From: Bdellovibrio sp. UBA4095
Lineage (GTDB): Bacteria; Bdellovibrionota; Bdellovibrionia; Bdellovibrionales; Bdellovibrionaceae
NCBI GenBank assembly: GCA_002381805.1
Contig: DFXZ01000004.1
Location: forward strand, 186,001-250,000
Length of the DNA: 64,000 nt
Direction of reading: 5' to 3'
Both the position numbers and the translations under genes were made by a program. Of the stretch, positions 1 to 7,947 are shown one piece after another. The notes under the pieces were generated by a model. It had not been told where the DNA came from, ran no database searches, and saw nothing but the letters and a program-made list of their open reading frames with translations. Within the stretch, counting starts at the first letter, position 1, and every line of letters begins with the position of its first letter.

Positions 1-836
1 TCTATTCTCTGAAAAAACAAACCTCGACACCTATCGACTGTGCCTTCCCGATCCTGCATGGACCTTTAGGAGAAGACGGCACCGTTCAAGGCCTGCTAAA
101 AATGGCACAAGTCCCTTTCGTCGGCTGCGGAGTTTGGTCTTCGGCTGCTGGAATGGACAAAGAAGTTATGAAACGACTTCTTGCCCATGCGTCGATACCT
201 AGCGCGAAGTACATTCTGTTGACTCCATTTAATAACGTCTCTTACCGGGAGCTGACCGAAGCTTTGGGCAGCCCGTTCTTTATTAAACCCGCCAATGCCG
301 GCTCATCAGTGGGTGTGCATAAGATAAAAAACGAGACAGACTACCAGGTGAAATTGAAAGATGCCTTCCTGTTCGACCGTAAAGTCTTGGCTGAAGAGTT
401 TATTGAAGGTCGCGAAATCGAGTGCTCTGTCATGGGTCACAACCATGATCCTCGCGCCTCCTTGCCGGCAGAAATTATTCCTCAACACGAGTTTTACTCT
501 TACGAAGCCAAATATGTAGATGACAACGGGGCGCGACTGCAGATTCCAGCGGAACTTCCATCTGAAATAGTCCAGAAGATCCAAGACCTGGCTAAAAAAA
601 CTTATCATACAATGGGTTGTGACGGCCTGACTCGAGTCGATTTTTTCCTTAAGAAAAATAATGAGCTCTTCATTAACGAAATAAATACGATACCGGGCTT
701 TACCAAAATTTCTATGTATCCAAAAATGTGGGAAGCAACCGGCATTCCTTATCGAAACTTGATCTCCCAACTTATCACTTTTGCTTTCGAAAAATTCGAG
801 AGTGAGCAAGAACTTAAGACCAGTTACCTTGACTAG
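1..836 (+). CDS. ddl: D-alanine--D-alanine ligase, 5' truncated by window edge
   Basis: Joins two D-alanines using ATP to make the dipeptide that caps peptidoglycan precursors in the cytoplasm. The frame is open from base 3, before the first internal ATG, and the upstream codons read HGPLGEDGTVQGLL, the conserved N-terminal-domain loop of the family, so the true start lies outside the window. The ATP-grasp part follows: FIKPANAGSSVGV (ATP-binding loop), EEFIEGREIE, and the C-terminal Mg-binding stretch FINEINTIPGFT. The protein ends normally at TAG. About 278 residues are visible against a family length near 300-370. Confidence is high from these motifs; the allele (DdlA or DdlB type) cannot be decided. 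Confidence 0.93.
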   Translation, partial: YSLKKQTSTPIDCAFPILHGPLGEDGTVQGLLKMAQVPFVGCGVWSSAAGMDKEVMKRLLAHASIPSAKYILLTPFNNVSYRELTEALGSPFFIKPANAGSSVGVHKIKNETDYQVKLKDAFLFDRKVLAEEFIEGREIECSVMGHNHDPRASLPAEIIPQHEFYSYEAKYVDDNGARLQIPAELPSEIVQKIQDLAKKTYHTMGCDGLTRVDFFLKKNNELFINEINTIPGFTKISMYPKMWEATGIPYRNLISQLITFAFEKFESEQELKTSYLD

Positions 837-866
837 GCTCCCAGCCTTGAGTCTGTGAACAGCTTT

Positions 867-910
867 TGCAAAGGCAGAGAAATGCTTCAGGAAGAAGCGC
901 TGCCTTTGCA
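867..910. other. Long interrupted hairpin between ddl and the small zinc-ribbon gene
   Basis: Perfect 11-bp inverted repeat TGCAAAGGCAG (867-877) / CTGCCTTTGCA (900-910). Nested inside it is a second stem, GCTTC (884-888) / GAAGC (894-898). No T-run follows, so it is not a classic terminator. It could stabilise an mRNA 3' end or act as a processing or regulatory structure for the next gene. Confidence 0.55.
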
Positions 911-936
911 GAACGTTCTAACTCAAGGAAGAGATC

Positions 937-1143
937 ATGGATTACCGTGAAATCAGCTATTTTGAAAAAGCCGACTCAAAAAAACATATTGAGTTCATAA
1001 ATTCCCAAAACAATTGCATACTTTGCGGCTCCATTCTGGAGATGAAATACCACACACTCGAATGTTTGGATGAGATCAGAGAAGAAGCCTATTGCCCGCA
1101 TTGCTCTGTCAAAACTCGGACGAAAACCCATACCATGAACTAA
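937..1143 (+). CDS. Small zinc-ribbon-like protein, 68 aa, unknown function
   Basis: No family recognised. Two CxxC knuckles are visible, CILC near residue 27 and CPHC near residue 53, plus a further Cys between them, which is the usual layout of a small treble-clef or zinc-ribbon fold. The remainder is hydrophilic with no signal peptide or membrane segment, so a cytosolic protein is expected. An AAGGA motif about 8 bases before the ATG supports translation. It lies about 100 bases after ddl on the same strand, separated by a strong hairpin, and may be expressed on its own or as a poorly transcribed 3' partner. Function cannot be inferred from the neighbours. Confidence 0.6.
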   Translation: MDYREISYFEKADSKKHIEFINSQNNCILCGSILEMKYHTLECLDEIREEAYCPHCSVKTRTKTHTMN

Positions 1144-1158
1144 GTGGCCGTCAAACAC

Positions 1159-1207
1159 ATGACGACCTCTTGTCATCCCCTTGACGGCATGACCTCTCTT
1201 GCCGTCA
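1159..1207. other. Two tandem hairpins with similar loops
   Basis: ATGAC (1159-1163) pairs with GTCAT (1172-1176), and TGACGGCA (1182-1189) pairs perfectly with TGCCGTCA (1200-1207). Both loops carry a GACCTCT-like core. They sit between the convergent ends of the zinc-ribbon gene and cheD/cheB. There is no clear T-run on either side, so a termination role is only possible. Confidence 0.4.
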
Positions 1208-1240
1208 TATTTCCAACATCTAAGCCGCCAATATAAAAAG

Positions 1241-2794
1241 TTAGTATAAGTTCTGATTTCGATATCGCATCAGATGGCCTGCCAACATCTCTGACCGAAG
1301 AACCTCATCAGCAACTCCCAGTTCAATGGCCTTTTGTGGAGCATAAGGAAACTGAGCCTCTTCTGGATTCTGAACGACGGTGACTCCACCTTTTTTTTGA
1401 ACTTCCATCAAACCATCAACGCCATCCGAACCGAACCCGCCCAGCAAGACAGAATAGACACCCTTCGAGTAGCTTTGTGCGGCCGACGCGAAAAGGACAT
1501 TGCTAGAGGGCAGCTGAGAACTCACCGGAGCTTCTTCAACCAATTTCAAAATGGGCCCCTGAGCCGTTGGCTGAATTTTCCCATGCACTCCTGCTGGGAT
1601 AAAATAAACATATCCCATCCTTAAAAAGTCACCGTCTTTACCGACCATCAAACTGGCCTTTGATTGCGTCTTCAACTTCGCAAGATAGGCTGTTAAAAAC
1701 CCCGCCACAGTACTACACGCCACTACGACCGGAGGCGTATCGGCCGCCAGACCGGTCACAAAACTCTCTAACGAGTTAGCACAGCCCGAGTTGCCACCCA
1801 CCACCACGATCTTAAGCTCTGCCGCTTTCTTGCGAGGCGCAGATGAAAGGGTTGTACTTTTTGAAATGTCTGAAGGCGTTTCTTTTATTTTCTTAAGCAC
1901 GTTAACTGAAGCCGCTGCTCTAACCTTTTCCACTAACATTCCCGCCAGATTCTTAAGAATCGCCGGGTCATATTGTGATGGCTTATGAACGAACTCCACA
2001 GCACCTAGCTCCAACGATTTAAGAGCAGCAGTTCCATTGCTTTCCAATGAAGATACCATCACCACAGGAATGGGCAAATGCTTCATAATTTTCTCCAAAA
2101 ACATCACCCCCGACATTTTTGGCATCTCGATATCCAGAGTAATCACATCGGGCTTTTTCTGAATAATCATTTCTCGAGCCTGGTAAGCATCCGCGGCAAC
2201 TCCTACAACTTCCAAACCACTTTTCGAAAAAATATTCGAGAAAAGTGTTCGAACAGTAGCAGAGTCATCCACGATGAGCACTTTCACGGACTTAGCGGCA
2301 AGCAAGGGTTTGAATCCTGACACATCAACTGGTTGCTTTTCTGCGTTGTCTTGACTGGAGTGATGAATCACCTCAAAAGTAGCTGTGTTGTACTTCAGAG
2401 TTCTAGCGGATTCTCCTGCAACATTTTTTTCTAGAATAGGAATTCCCGCCGCTTGGAGTAATTGCTCGGCAAGATCAATATTCCTCTTTCCGATCGTGAT
2501 TCCCAAGTGGGATAAGCTAATCACATTGCCCCCACCATATATTTTTGCCTGCAATTTGTTGCGATTGGCACCCAGACGAACACACTCGTCGATTAACATC
2601 GGAATTGCGTTGGCCCCATAACGAGCACTTGTTTCTTCTGGAGTTCCTTCAGGCAGAAGGTAGTGGTTCAATCCACCGATTTTAGTTGTGGGATCGTGAA
2701 TCGCCACCGCTACGCAAGAACCCAGCAAGGTTGAAATCACCGTTTCTTCTTTAAAAGCTGCAAACTTTCCGGGGAACAAGTAATGGGTATTCAT
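1241..2794 (-). CDS. CheD-CheB fusion with degenerate methylesterase domain
   Basis: A chemotaxis adaptation protein of 517 aa that fuses two normally separate proteins. Residues 1-150 are CheD, the chemoreceptor glutamine deamidase, with Cys27 in LLGSC, His44 in LNHYLLP and Ser21 where Thr is usual. Residues 170-280 are a receiver with DD at 176-177, phospho-acceptor Asp221 (LDIEMP) and a conserved KP near 271. Residues 327-517 match the CheB methylesterase. The catalytic Ser of CheB (GASTGG) is Asn335 (GGNSGC) here and the catalytic His (QHMPPGF) is Ser361 (CSTVAGF); only Asp457 (GSDG) remains. The methylesterase is therefore probably inactive, and phosphorylation may instead control the CheD part or a partner. 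The start overlaps the upstream CheW-like stop by one base (TAATG), implying coupling. Confidence 0.88.
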   Translation of the reverse strand: MNTHYLFPGKFAAFKEETVISTLLGSCVAVAIHDPTTKIGGLNHYLLPEGTPEETSARYGANAIPMLIDECVRLGANRNKLQAKIYGGGNVISLSHLGITIGKRNIDLAEQLLQAAGIPILEKNVAGESARTLKYNTATFEVIHHSSQDNAEKQPVDVSGFKPLLAAKSVKVLIVDDSATVRTLFSNIFSKSGLEVVGVAADAYQAREMIIQKKPDVITLDIEMPKMSGVMFLEKIMKHLPIPVVMVSSLESNGTAALKSLELGAVEFVHKPSQYDPAILKNLAGMLVEKVRAAASVNVLKKIKETPSDISKSTTLSSAPRKKAAELKIVVVGGNSGCANSLESFVTGLAADTPPVVVACSTVAGFLTAYLAKLKTQSKASLMVGKDGDFLRMGYVYFIPAGVHGKIQPTAQGPILKLVEEAPVSSQLPSSNVLFASAAQSYSKGVYSVLLGGFGSDGVDGLMEVQKKGGVTVVQNPEEAQFPYAPQKAIELGVADEVLRSEMLAGHLMRYRNQNLY

Positions 2795-3552
2795 TAGGCC
2801 ACCAGTTTTTCTAGATCAAGAACCATTATATTTCGATTTTCCCAGTGAAAGAAACCTTTGCTCAAGCTTGAAAACGAAGGGTTCTTACTGTCGCCTCCAA
2901 GCTGCATATCTTTGTTTGTCATTCGCAGAAGATCATCTGTTTCGGTCACCTGAAGCGCAAAAAGCACCGAGTCCACATGACAGACTATAAAGTAATAGGA
3001 TTTACCACCCAGATCGGCAAAACCATACTCCTGAAGGTCAATAACCGGAATGGCCTCCCCACGGAATGCAATTAGACCAGCTATTCCCTTTCTGCGTTCG
3101 GGAAGTGCAAAGGTTGGCAATGACGGTGTGATTTCAATCACGTTCAGCAAAGGTAAAGCAAAGTCCTGGAATCCGCTACGACAATGTAAATAGCTGATCT
3201 CTTCGGATTCGAAGACTGCTCCGGTAAACTTTGCCGCAAGCTCCGGACTATCTATTTTGGTCTCGAGCAAAGACTGTGCATACGCTCGCAAATTCTTCAA
3301 GTGATCGATAAGGATATCTTTATCTTCGTGAAGGCCTTTCGCTCGCTCCGTCAACCAATCCGAAAGACAAATGTATTCGTTGGTCTTGGCATCTACTGCC
3401 CAAGAGGTAAACTGCTCCGCCGTCTCGCTGGCTATATTCTTCCAAGTCTGATTATCTATTAAATCAATAAATTTTCCAGTTTCAGTAACCAATGAATTCA
3501 GAAAGTAAGCTTTTAGTTCCGCTGTGAAATCGTCCCCAAAAAAATCGCTCAT
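2794..3552 (-). CDS. CheW-like coupling protein with N-terminal extension
   Basis: The C-terminal ~140 residues form a CheW domain, the adaptor that links chemoreceptors to CheA: a strand-rich stretch with GIAGLIAFRGEAIPVIDL, the usual signature. The first ~110 residues are helical and acidic with no family I recognise, so at 252 aa it is far longer than ordinary CheW (~160 aa). It could be a CheV-like or receptor-specific adaptor, but there is no receiver domain. It sits between cheA (4-bp ATGA overlap) and the cheD/cheB fusion (1-bp overlap), so all three are probably translated from one message. The CheW assignment is sound; the role of the extension is unknown. Confidence 0.85.
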   Translation of the reverse strand: MSDFFGDDFTAELKAYFLNSLVTETGKFIDLIDNQTWKNIASETAEQFTSWAVDAKTNEYICLSDWLTERAKGLHEDKDILIDHLKNLRAYAQSLLETKIDSPELAAKFTGAVFESEEISYLHCRSGFQDFALPLLNVIEITPSLPTFALPERRKGIAGLIAFRGEAIPVIDLQEYGFADLGGKSYYFIVCHVDSVLFALQVTETDDLLRMTNKDMQLGGDSKNPSFSSLSKGFFHWENRNIMVLDLEKLVA

Positions 3553-5285
3553 GCTGCCTCCGCCATTTCATCTGCCGACGGAAGCGTTAAAAGATCCATA
3601 AGCTTAGTGGGATTGATCACATAGGTAATCTTCTCATCCGCCAGTATAGAAACACCCTTGAAACCCTTTATGTCGCCGACAAGAGAGCCAAATGGTTTTA
3701 CCACCATATCTATCTGAGCTTGAACGCGATCAACCAGCAAAGCCAGCGTGCGATCGCCGTCCTTAAGAAAGATAGCAGAACACTTTGCGAGATCTAATTC
3801 CTTATCTACCATGCCGGTAAGAAGTTCCGGATAACTGAACAGAGGCACAGTTCGCTCCTGGTGTTGGCAGAATCTGATGTGATTTACGTAAGTCAACTGA
3901 AGCTCATGACAAGTAGTTATATGATTGATTGCCGCCAGCGGCACCGCGAATTGCATATCTTTCCAAACACCCAACAGACCCGTTTCTACCATTAAATGCT
4001 GGGGAATCGGTACGATCAGAGAAAATTTTGATCCCTGACCGGATTGACTAGAGATGTGAATCTGTCCTTTGTATTTATCTACAATATTTTTTACGACGTC
4101 CATCCCGACACCCCGACCCGAAATCGTGGTGATTTTGTCTTTAGTCGAAAAGCCCGGAGCAAAAATCAGATTAAAAATTTCATTTTCGCTAAGTTCGACG
4201 GACTCATCACTTACCAACCCACTTGCTTTCGCTCTTTGTAATATCCGCTCTTTATCGAGCCCTTTGCCGTCATCCGAGAATGTCAGATGTACACAACCTT
4301 GGTGCTCCATTATTTCGAGAGTCAGTTGTCCTTGCGGTGCTTTACCCTGAACTGCTCGCTCGAAAGGATCTTCTACTCCGTGATCCACAGAGTTTCGCAC
4401 AAGGTGAACAAGAACCTCGTAAAGATCTTTGGCCATTACTTTGTCGATAAATAGGTCCATCCCCAAAGAATTCAGCTGAACACTCTTATCAAGTTCGGTG
4501 GAGACCTGCCTGACCAACAGTTGCAATCCATGAAAACTCTCACCAATGCGTTCTTTGCGAACTTCCTGAATTTTATTCTGCAATTGTTCTGTTATTTTTG
4601 TAAGCTTTCCTGCGAAGTCTGATTGGCGTTTCTCATAGACTTGAGGCTGCACTTTGAAATCGACGGTCTGGTTCATCATCTGAAGATAGTTCTTAAGAAC
4701 CAGAAGCTCGCCAGATAAGCGAGTCATTTCATTCAGCTGCTCCATTGAAAGCCACACACCATCGTTCTCGCTCGCGGAATCTTCGGCAGCCACTAGGGTT
4801 GCGGGCTGTAGCTTTGGGGTCTGCGATGTGTTACTAAATTTAAACTGCCCATAAGAAGAGATGACTTCGATTGCTTCACTTAAATCCTCGGGGTAAAGCT
4901 CGCGCTTTTCTCGCAAACTTTGCGCAAGACGCTTTAGCAAATCTGAACTTTTCAGAAAAAGCTCAATGCAGTTTTGATCGATCGCTTTCTTTTCTTGCTT
5001 GATTCTGCCAAGGAGGGCCTCAAATTCATGAGCCAAGGAGCCAAAAAGTTGCCCTCCCGGAACAGCTCCAACACTGCCCTTAAGAGTATGAACCTTACGG
5101 AATAATAAATTTATTTTGTCAGTGGAGTCCGGATTTTTTTCCAGCGATAGAATGATCTCGTCCAGTCCTTCCAAGACTTCACGAGATTCCTGAAAGAATA
5201 CACGGGAGACCTCTTCGATTTGTTCAAAATCGATCATCACTTCATCGAAAGGAAGCTCAGATTCCTGATTTTTTTTATCCGACAT
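3549..5285 (-). CDS. cheA: Chemotaxis histidine kinase CheA
   Basis: Autophosphorylating kinase that passes phosphate to response regulators in the chemotaxis array. Domains in order: Hpt with His66 in KVHTLKGS; a linker without an obvious CheY-binding P2 domain; the dimerisation region starting near residue 178; the ATPase domain with N-box HLVRNSVDHG, G1-like DDGKGLD and G2-like SGRGVGMD; and a C-terminal CheW-like regulatory domain. The 578-aa length is shorter than E. coli CheA (~650), consistent with a missing or reduced P2. First gene of the three-gene chemotaxis operon. A sigma-28-like promoter is suggested just upstream, which would couple it to flagellar control. No separate cheY, cheR or receptor gene lies nearby. 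Confidence 0.95.
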   Translation of the reverse strand: MSDKKNQESELPFDEVMIDFEQIEEVSRVFFQESREVLEGLDEIILSLEKNPDSTDKINLLFRKVHTLKGSVGAVPGGQLFGSLAHEFEALLGRIKQEKKAIDQNCIELFLKSSDLLKRLAQSLREKRELYPEDLSEAIEVISSYGQFKFSNTSQTPKLQPATLVAAEDSASENDGVWLSMEQLNEMTRLSGELLVLKNYLQMMNQTVDFKVQPQVYEKRQSDFAGKLTKITEQLQNKIQEVRKERIGESFHGLQLLVRQVSTELDKSVQLNSLGMDLFIDKVMAKDLYEVLVHLVRNSVDHGVEDPFERAVQGKAPQGQLTLEIMEHQGCVHLTFSDDGKGLDKERILQRAKASGLVSDESVELSENEIFNLIFAPGFSTKDKITTISGRGVGMDVVKNIVDKYKGQIHISSQSGQGSKFSLIVPIPQHLMVETGLLGVWKDMQFAVPLAAINHITTCHELQLTYVNHIRFCQHQERTVPLFSYPELLTGMVDKELDLAKCSAIFLKDGDRTLALLVDRVQAQIDMVVKPFGSLVGDIKGFKGVSILADEKITYVINPTKLMDLLTLPSADEMAEAA

Positions 5286-5319
5286 TTATAAAGTTCCCGT
5301 TCACTACCGTGTTTTAGAT

Positions 5320-5346
5320 TCATCGGTATTTTCATGGGAATTAGTA
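5320..5346 (-). promoter_or_regulatory. Possible sigma-28 (FliA) promoter for cheA operon
   Basis: On the minus strand TACTAATT, an 11-base spacer and ACCGATGA compare with the flagellar consensus TAAAGTTT-N11-GCCGATAA. The -10 part matches 6 of 8 and the spacer is exact, but the -35 part matches only about half. It would start transcription roughly 25-30 bases before the cheA ATG. fliA itself is in this window. Confidence 0.35.
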
Positions 5347-5393
5347 AGCTCTGATGTAATTATTTAGGTCACAAAATGAATGCTCAAAAAAGG

Positions 5394-5422
5394 AAAGACG
5401 GCCTTTAAGGCCGTCTTTTTTT
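5394..5422. terminator. Rho-independent terminator, bidirectional
   Basis: AAAGACGGCC pairs with GGCCGTCTTT across a short TTAA loop, flanked by an A-run on one side and a T-run on the other. On the minus strand it follows the 15-codon ORF and insulates the cheA operon from aspS-side transcription. Confidence 0.85.
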
Positions 5423-5459
5423 ACAAGATTCTTACGAATCCTCGGCGAAGGTCCTGCGG

Positions 5460-5507
5460 CTAAGAAGCCGTCACCCCCGCCTTGGTTATGTCACTACGTT
5501 TAACCAT
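5460..5507 (-). CDS. 15-codon ORF with ideal Shine-Dalgarno
   Basis: ATG-initiated ORF encoding MVKRSDITKAGVTAS, then TAG. It is preceded on the minus strand by AAGGAGG (5516-5522) eight bases from the ATG, the strongest ribosome-binding site in this neighbourhood. A small GGCT/AGCC stem spans the stop codon, another small GATTC/GAATC stem follows, and then comes the terminator at 5394-5422. No family recognised. It may be a genuine micropeptide, a regulatory uORF-like element or part of a structured small RNA. It lies in the 336-base gap between aspS and cheA, which holds nothing else I can name apart from the terminator and the possible cheA promoter. Confidence 0.45.
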   Translation of the reverse strand: MVKRSDITKAGVTAS

Positions 5508-5621
5508 AAGCACCACCTCCTTACCAGCCCCAATAGAAGCTTTACCTTATGATACAGAGTTGGTAGCGCAGATGCCAGTAGCAAGCAGTCCAGTTTTTCA
5601 ACTTTTTGCCAGTGACATATT

Positions 5622-7436
5622 TTAAGACTTTTTGCTTTCCTCGAGGTGCTTTTCAGCCAAAGCACTTAGTCTGACTCCCACCTCTGCCAATTGGTCGCGA
5701 TTCACTTCACTAGGAGCATCGGCCATTAGATCAGTGGCTTTCGCAGTCTTCGGGAATGCGATCACTTCTCGGATTGCATCCGTCTCACAAAGCAACATCA
5801 CCAAACGATCCATTCCCCAGGCGATTCCACCATGCGGAGGTGTTCCGTATCGAAGCGCCTCCAGGAAAAAGCCAAACTTCGCTTGGGTTTCTTCTTCGCT
5901 CATGCCGAGCACACGGAACATAGCTTGCTGAATTTCGTTTCTGTAAATTCGAATACTACCACCAGCCATTTCATAGCCGTTACAGACAAGGTCATATGCC
6001 TTTGCCAACATCTGACCATAAGCACCTTCATTATTCGAAACCAGGTCATCAAAAGAATCGTCTTTCGGTGAAGTGAATGGATGATGGCGGGCAACCCATC
6101 GCTTCTCATCAGGAGAATACTCAAGCAACGGAAAGTCCACCACCCAAAGGAAGCGATCCTTAGAAGTATCAATGAGCTTAAGCTCTTTGCCAAGGTGTAG
6201 GCGCAACGTAGACAGAGCCGCACAGGCCGTGTCGAAATCGTCCGCGACGATCAGGGCACAGTCGCCTTTTTGCGCACCCACCGCCTGGAACATCTCCGAC
6301 AATTTTTCCGGAGTAAAAAATTTGGAAACTGGTGAGGCAAAACTGCCGTCAGCCTCGGACTTGATCCAAACCAAACCCTTAGCGCCGGCTCTTTTTGCTA
6401 AATCGGTCAATTTGTCCAATTGTCCCCGAGAAAAGTTTCCACCCTGCGGAATAGCAATCCCACGGACGATCCCACTGCGGGCTATCACATCGTCGAAAAC
6501 CTTGAAGCCCGATCCTGTAACCACATTCTTCAAATCTTTGATTTCAAGTCCAAAGCGAGTATCTGGCTTGTCGATCCCGTAGCGATCCATCGCTTCCTGG
6601 TAGGTCATGCGAGGAATTGCTCCAACGTCGACGCCTTTGATCTCTTTCCAGATCAGGCGAAGAAGTTTTTCATTTATCGCCATGATGTCCTCTTGATCAA
6701 TAAAAGACATCTCTAAGTCGATCTGGGAAAATTCAGGTTGTCGATCTGCGCGCAAATCTTCATCACGGAAACAGCGGGCGATCTGGAAATAGCGATCATA
6801 ACCAGAAATCATCAGCAACTGCTTCAGCGTCTGTGGAGACTGTGGAAGTGCGTAAAACGTGCCTGGATTCACACGTGAAGGCACGAGATAGTCACGTGCA
6901 CCTTCCGGAGTGGATTTGTAAAGAATCGGTGTTTCAACTTCTAAGAAATTATTGTCGGATAAAAACTGACGAACCAGTTGCGCAACTTTATGTCGAACCT
7001 TCAAATGATGAGTCAACCGTGGTGAGCGGAGATCAAGATAACGGTATTTCAACCTGAGCATTTCATTCACGTTATCATCATTTACTTGGAAAGGAGGCAC
7101 TGCTGATTCATTCAGTATCTCGCATCGGGTCGCCTCGATCTCAATTTCACCCGTTGCCAGCTTTTGATTCTTCATCCCTTCAGGACGAGCCCGAACGATG
7201 CCTTCTACCGCAAGGACAAATTCAGAACGAAGATGTTTAGAGGCTCCTGTTTCAGCTTTGTTCGGATCAAGCACAACCTGAACAACTCCTTCACGGTCTC
7301 TGAGATCGATAAACACCAAGCTGCCGTGATCGCGGCGCACGTCGACCCAACCCATAATGACGACCTTTTGGCCTACAGAAGAAAGACCTAAGTTTCCGCA
7401 ATAGTTTGTTCGTTTAAGCTCTTTAACAAATTTCAT
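5622..7436 (-). CDS. aspS: Aspartyl-tRNA synthetase
   Basis: Charges tRNA-Asp (or Asp/Asn) with aspartate; class II synthetase, cytosolic. The frame is open further upstream, but I choose the ATG at 7436 (MKFVKELKRT) because the OB-fold anticodon-binding domain begins right there (VGQKVVIMGWVDVRRDHG) and an AAAGGT lies just upstream; the 70 upstream residues look like non-coding translation. This gives 604 aa, typical of the bacterial form with the inserted GAD domain. Motif 2 is seen as FRDEDLRADRQPEFSQID and motif 3 as GMDRLVMLL. Whether it is discriminating cannot be settled by eye. It is followed by a gap with a small ORF and terminator, and is divergent from the next gene. Confidence 0.96.
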   Translation of the reverse strand: MKFVKELKRTNYCGNLGLSSVGQKVVIMGWVDVRRDHGSLVFIDLRDREGVVQVVLDPNKAETGASKHLRSEFVLAVEGIVRARPEGMKNQKLATGEIEIEATRCEILNESAVPPFQVNDDNVNEMLRLKYRYLDLRSPRLTHHLKVRHKVAQLVRQFLSDNNFLEVETPILYKSTPEGARDYLVPSRVNPGTFYALPQSPQTLKQLLMISGYDRYFQIARCFRDEDLRADRQPEFSQIDLEMSFIDQEDIMAINEKLLRLIWKEIKGVDVGAIPRMTYQEAMDRYGIDKPDTRFGLEIKDLKNVVTGSGFKVFDDVIARSGIVRGIAIPQGGNFSRGQLDKLTDLAKRAGAKGLVWIKSEADGSFASPVSKFFTPEKLSEMFQAVGAQKGDCALIVADDFDTACAALSTLRLHLGKELKLIDTSKDRFLWVVDFPLLEYSPDEKRWVARHHPFTSPKDDSFDDLVSNNEGAYGQMLAKAYDLVCNGYEMAGGSIRIYRNEIQQAMFRVLGMSEEETQAKFGFFLEALRYGTPPHGGIAWGMDRLVMLLCETDAIREVIAFPKTAKATDLMADAPSEVNRDQLAEVGVRLSALAEKHLEESKKS

Positions 7437-7632
7437 ATTGTACCTTTGACTGAAGAGGTGGTCCCCAGTTTTACACGTTGTCCCTTTACAGTCAAAAAAC
7501 ATGTTCCTGAGTTCAAGAAAAAGGGTCTTAATTGCCCAGTTCGGCGCCTGATATCTTTTAACATTTGCAAAGAAAAACGGTATGCTTTTGTTTGGATGTG
7601 AGACGAACAAAACCATCAACATGAGGTTCAAT

Positions 7633-7938
7633 ATGCCCAAGTTCACAATCGATCATAAAAGCTCGTTCAACCAGGAAGAAGCCTACCAGAAAATTAAAGA
7701 GTTTTTAGCTAATGACCAAGACATTCGACGCTTTGATCCAAAACTGCAGTGCGCCTTTGACGATGGTGCGAAGAGCGCAAATATGAAGGGCTCCCAATTT
7801 AAAGCCGATATGGCCGTAGCGGCCGAAGGCAGTGGGAGTAAGGTCAGCGTCACAGTTGATCTTCCATTGATGCTGACGCCATTCAAAGGTAAAGTACAAG
7901 ACACCCTGCAAAGGAAATTGGCAAAATACCTAGGCTAG
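7633..7938 (+). CDS. Polyhydroxyalkanoic acid system-like small protein
   Basis: A 101-aa cytosolic protein. The pattern of an N-terminal strand MPKFTIDH, a helix with EEAYQKIKEFL, then alternating strands and a C-terminal helix KGKVQDTLQRKLAKYL resembles the PHA_gran_rgn (polyhydroxyalkanoic acid system) family, whose biochemical role is poorly defined. I choose the ATG at 7633 because GAGG lies about ten bases upstream; two earlier in-frame ATGs give an unlikely leader. It is nine bases before the sigma-factor gene and is probably co-transcribed with it. The family call is by fold pattern only. Confidence 0.55.
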   Translation: MPKFTIDHKSSFNQEEAYQKIKEFLANDQDIRRFDPKLQCAFDDGAKSANMKGSQFKADMAVAAEGSGSKVSVTVDLPLMLTPFKGKVQDTLQRKLAKYLG

Positions 7939-7947
7939 TTCTGATAT

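Noticed and set aside
306..809. 167-codon open frame antisense to ddl
   Set aside because: It is a shadow frame of a well-conserved gene, with no ribosome site and no domain.
7437..7646. 70-residue N-terminal extension of aspS
   Set aside because: The OB-fold begins right after the internal ATG and the upstream residues look like translated non-coding DNA.
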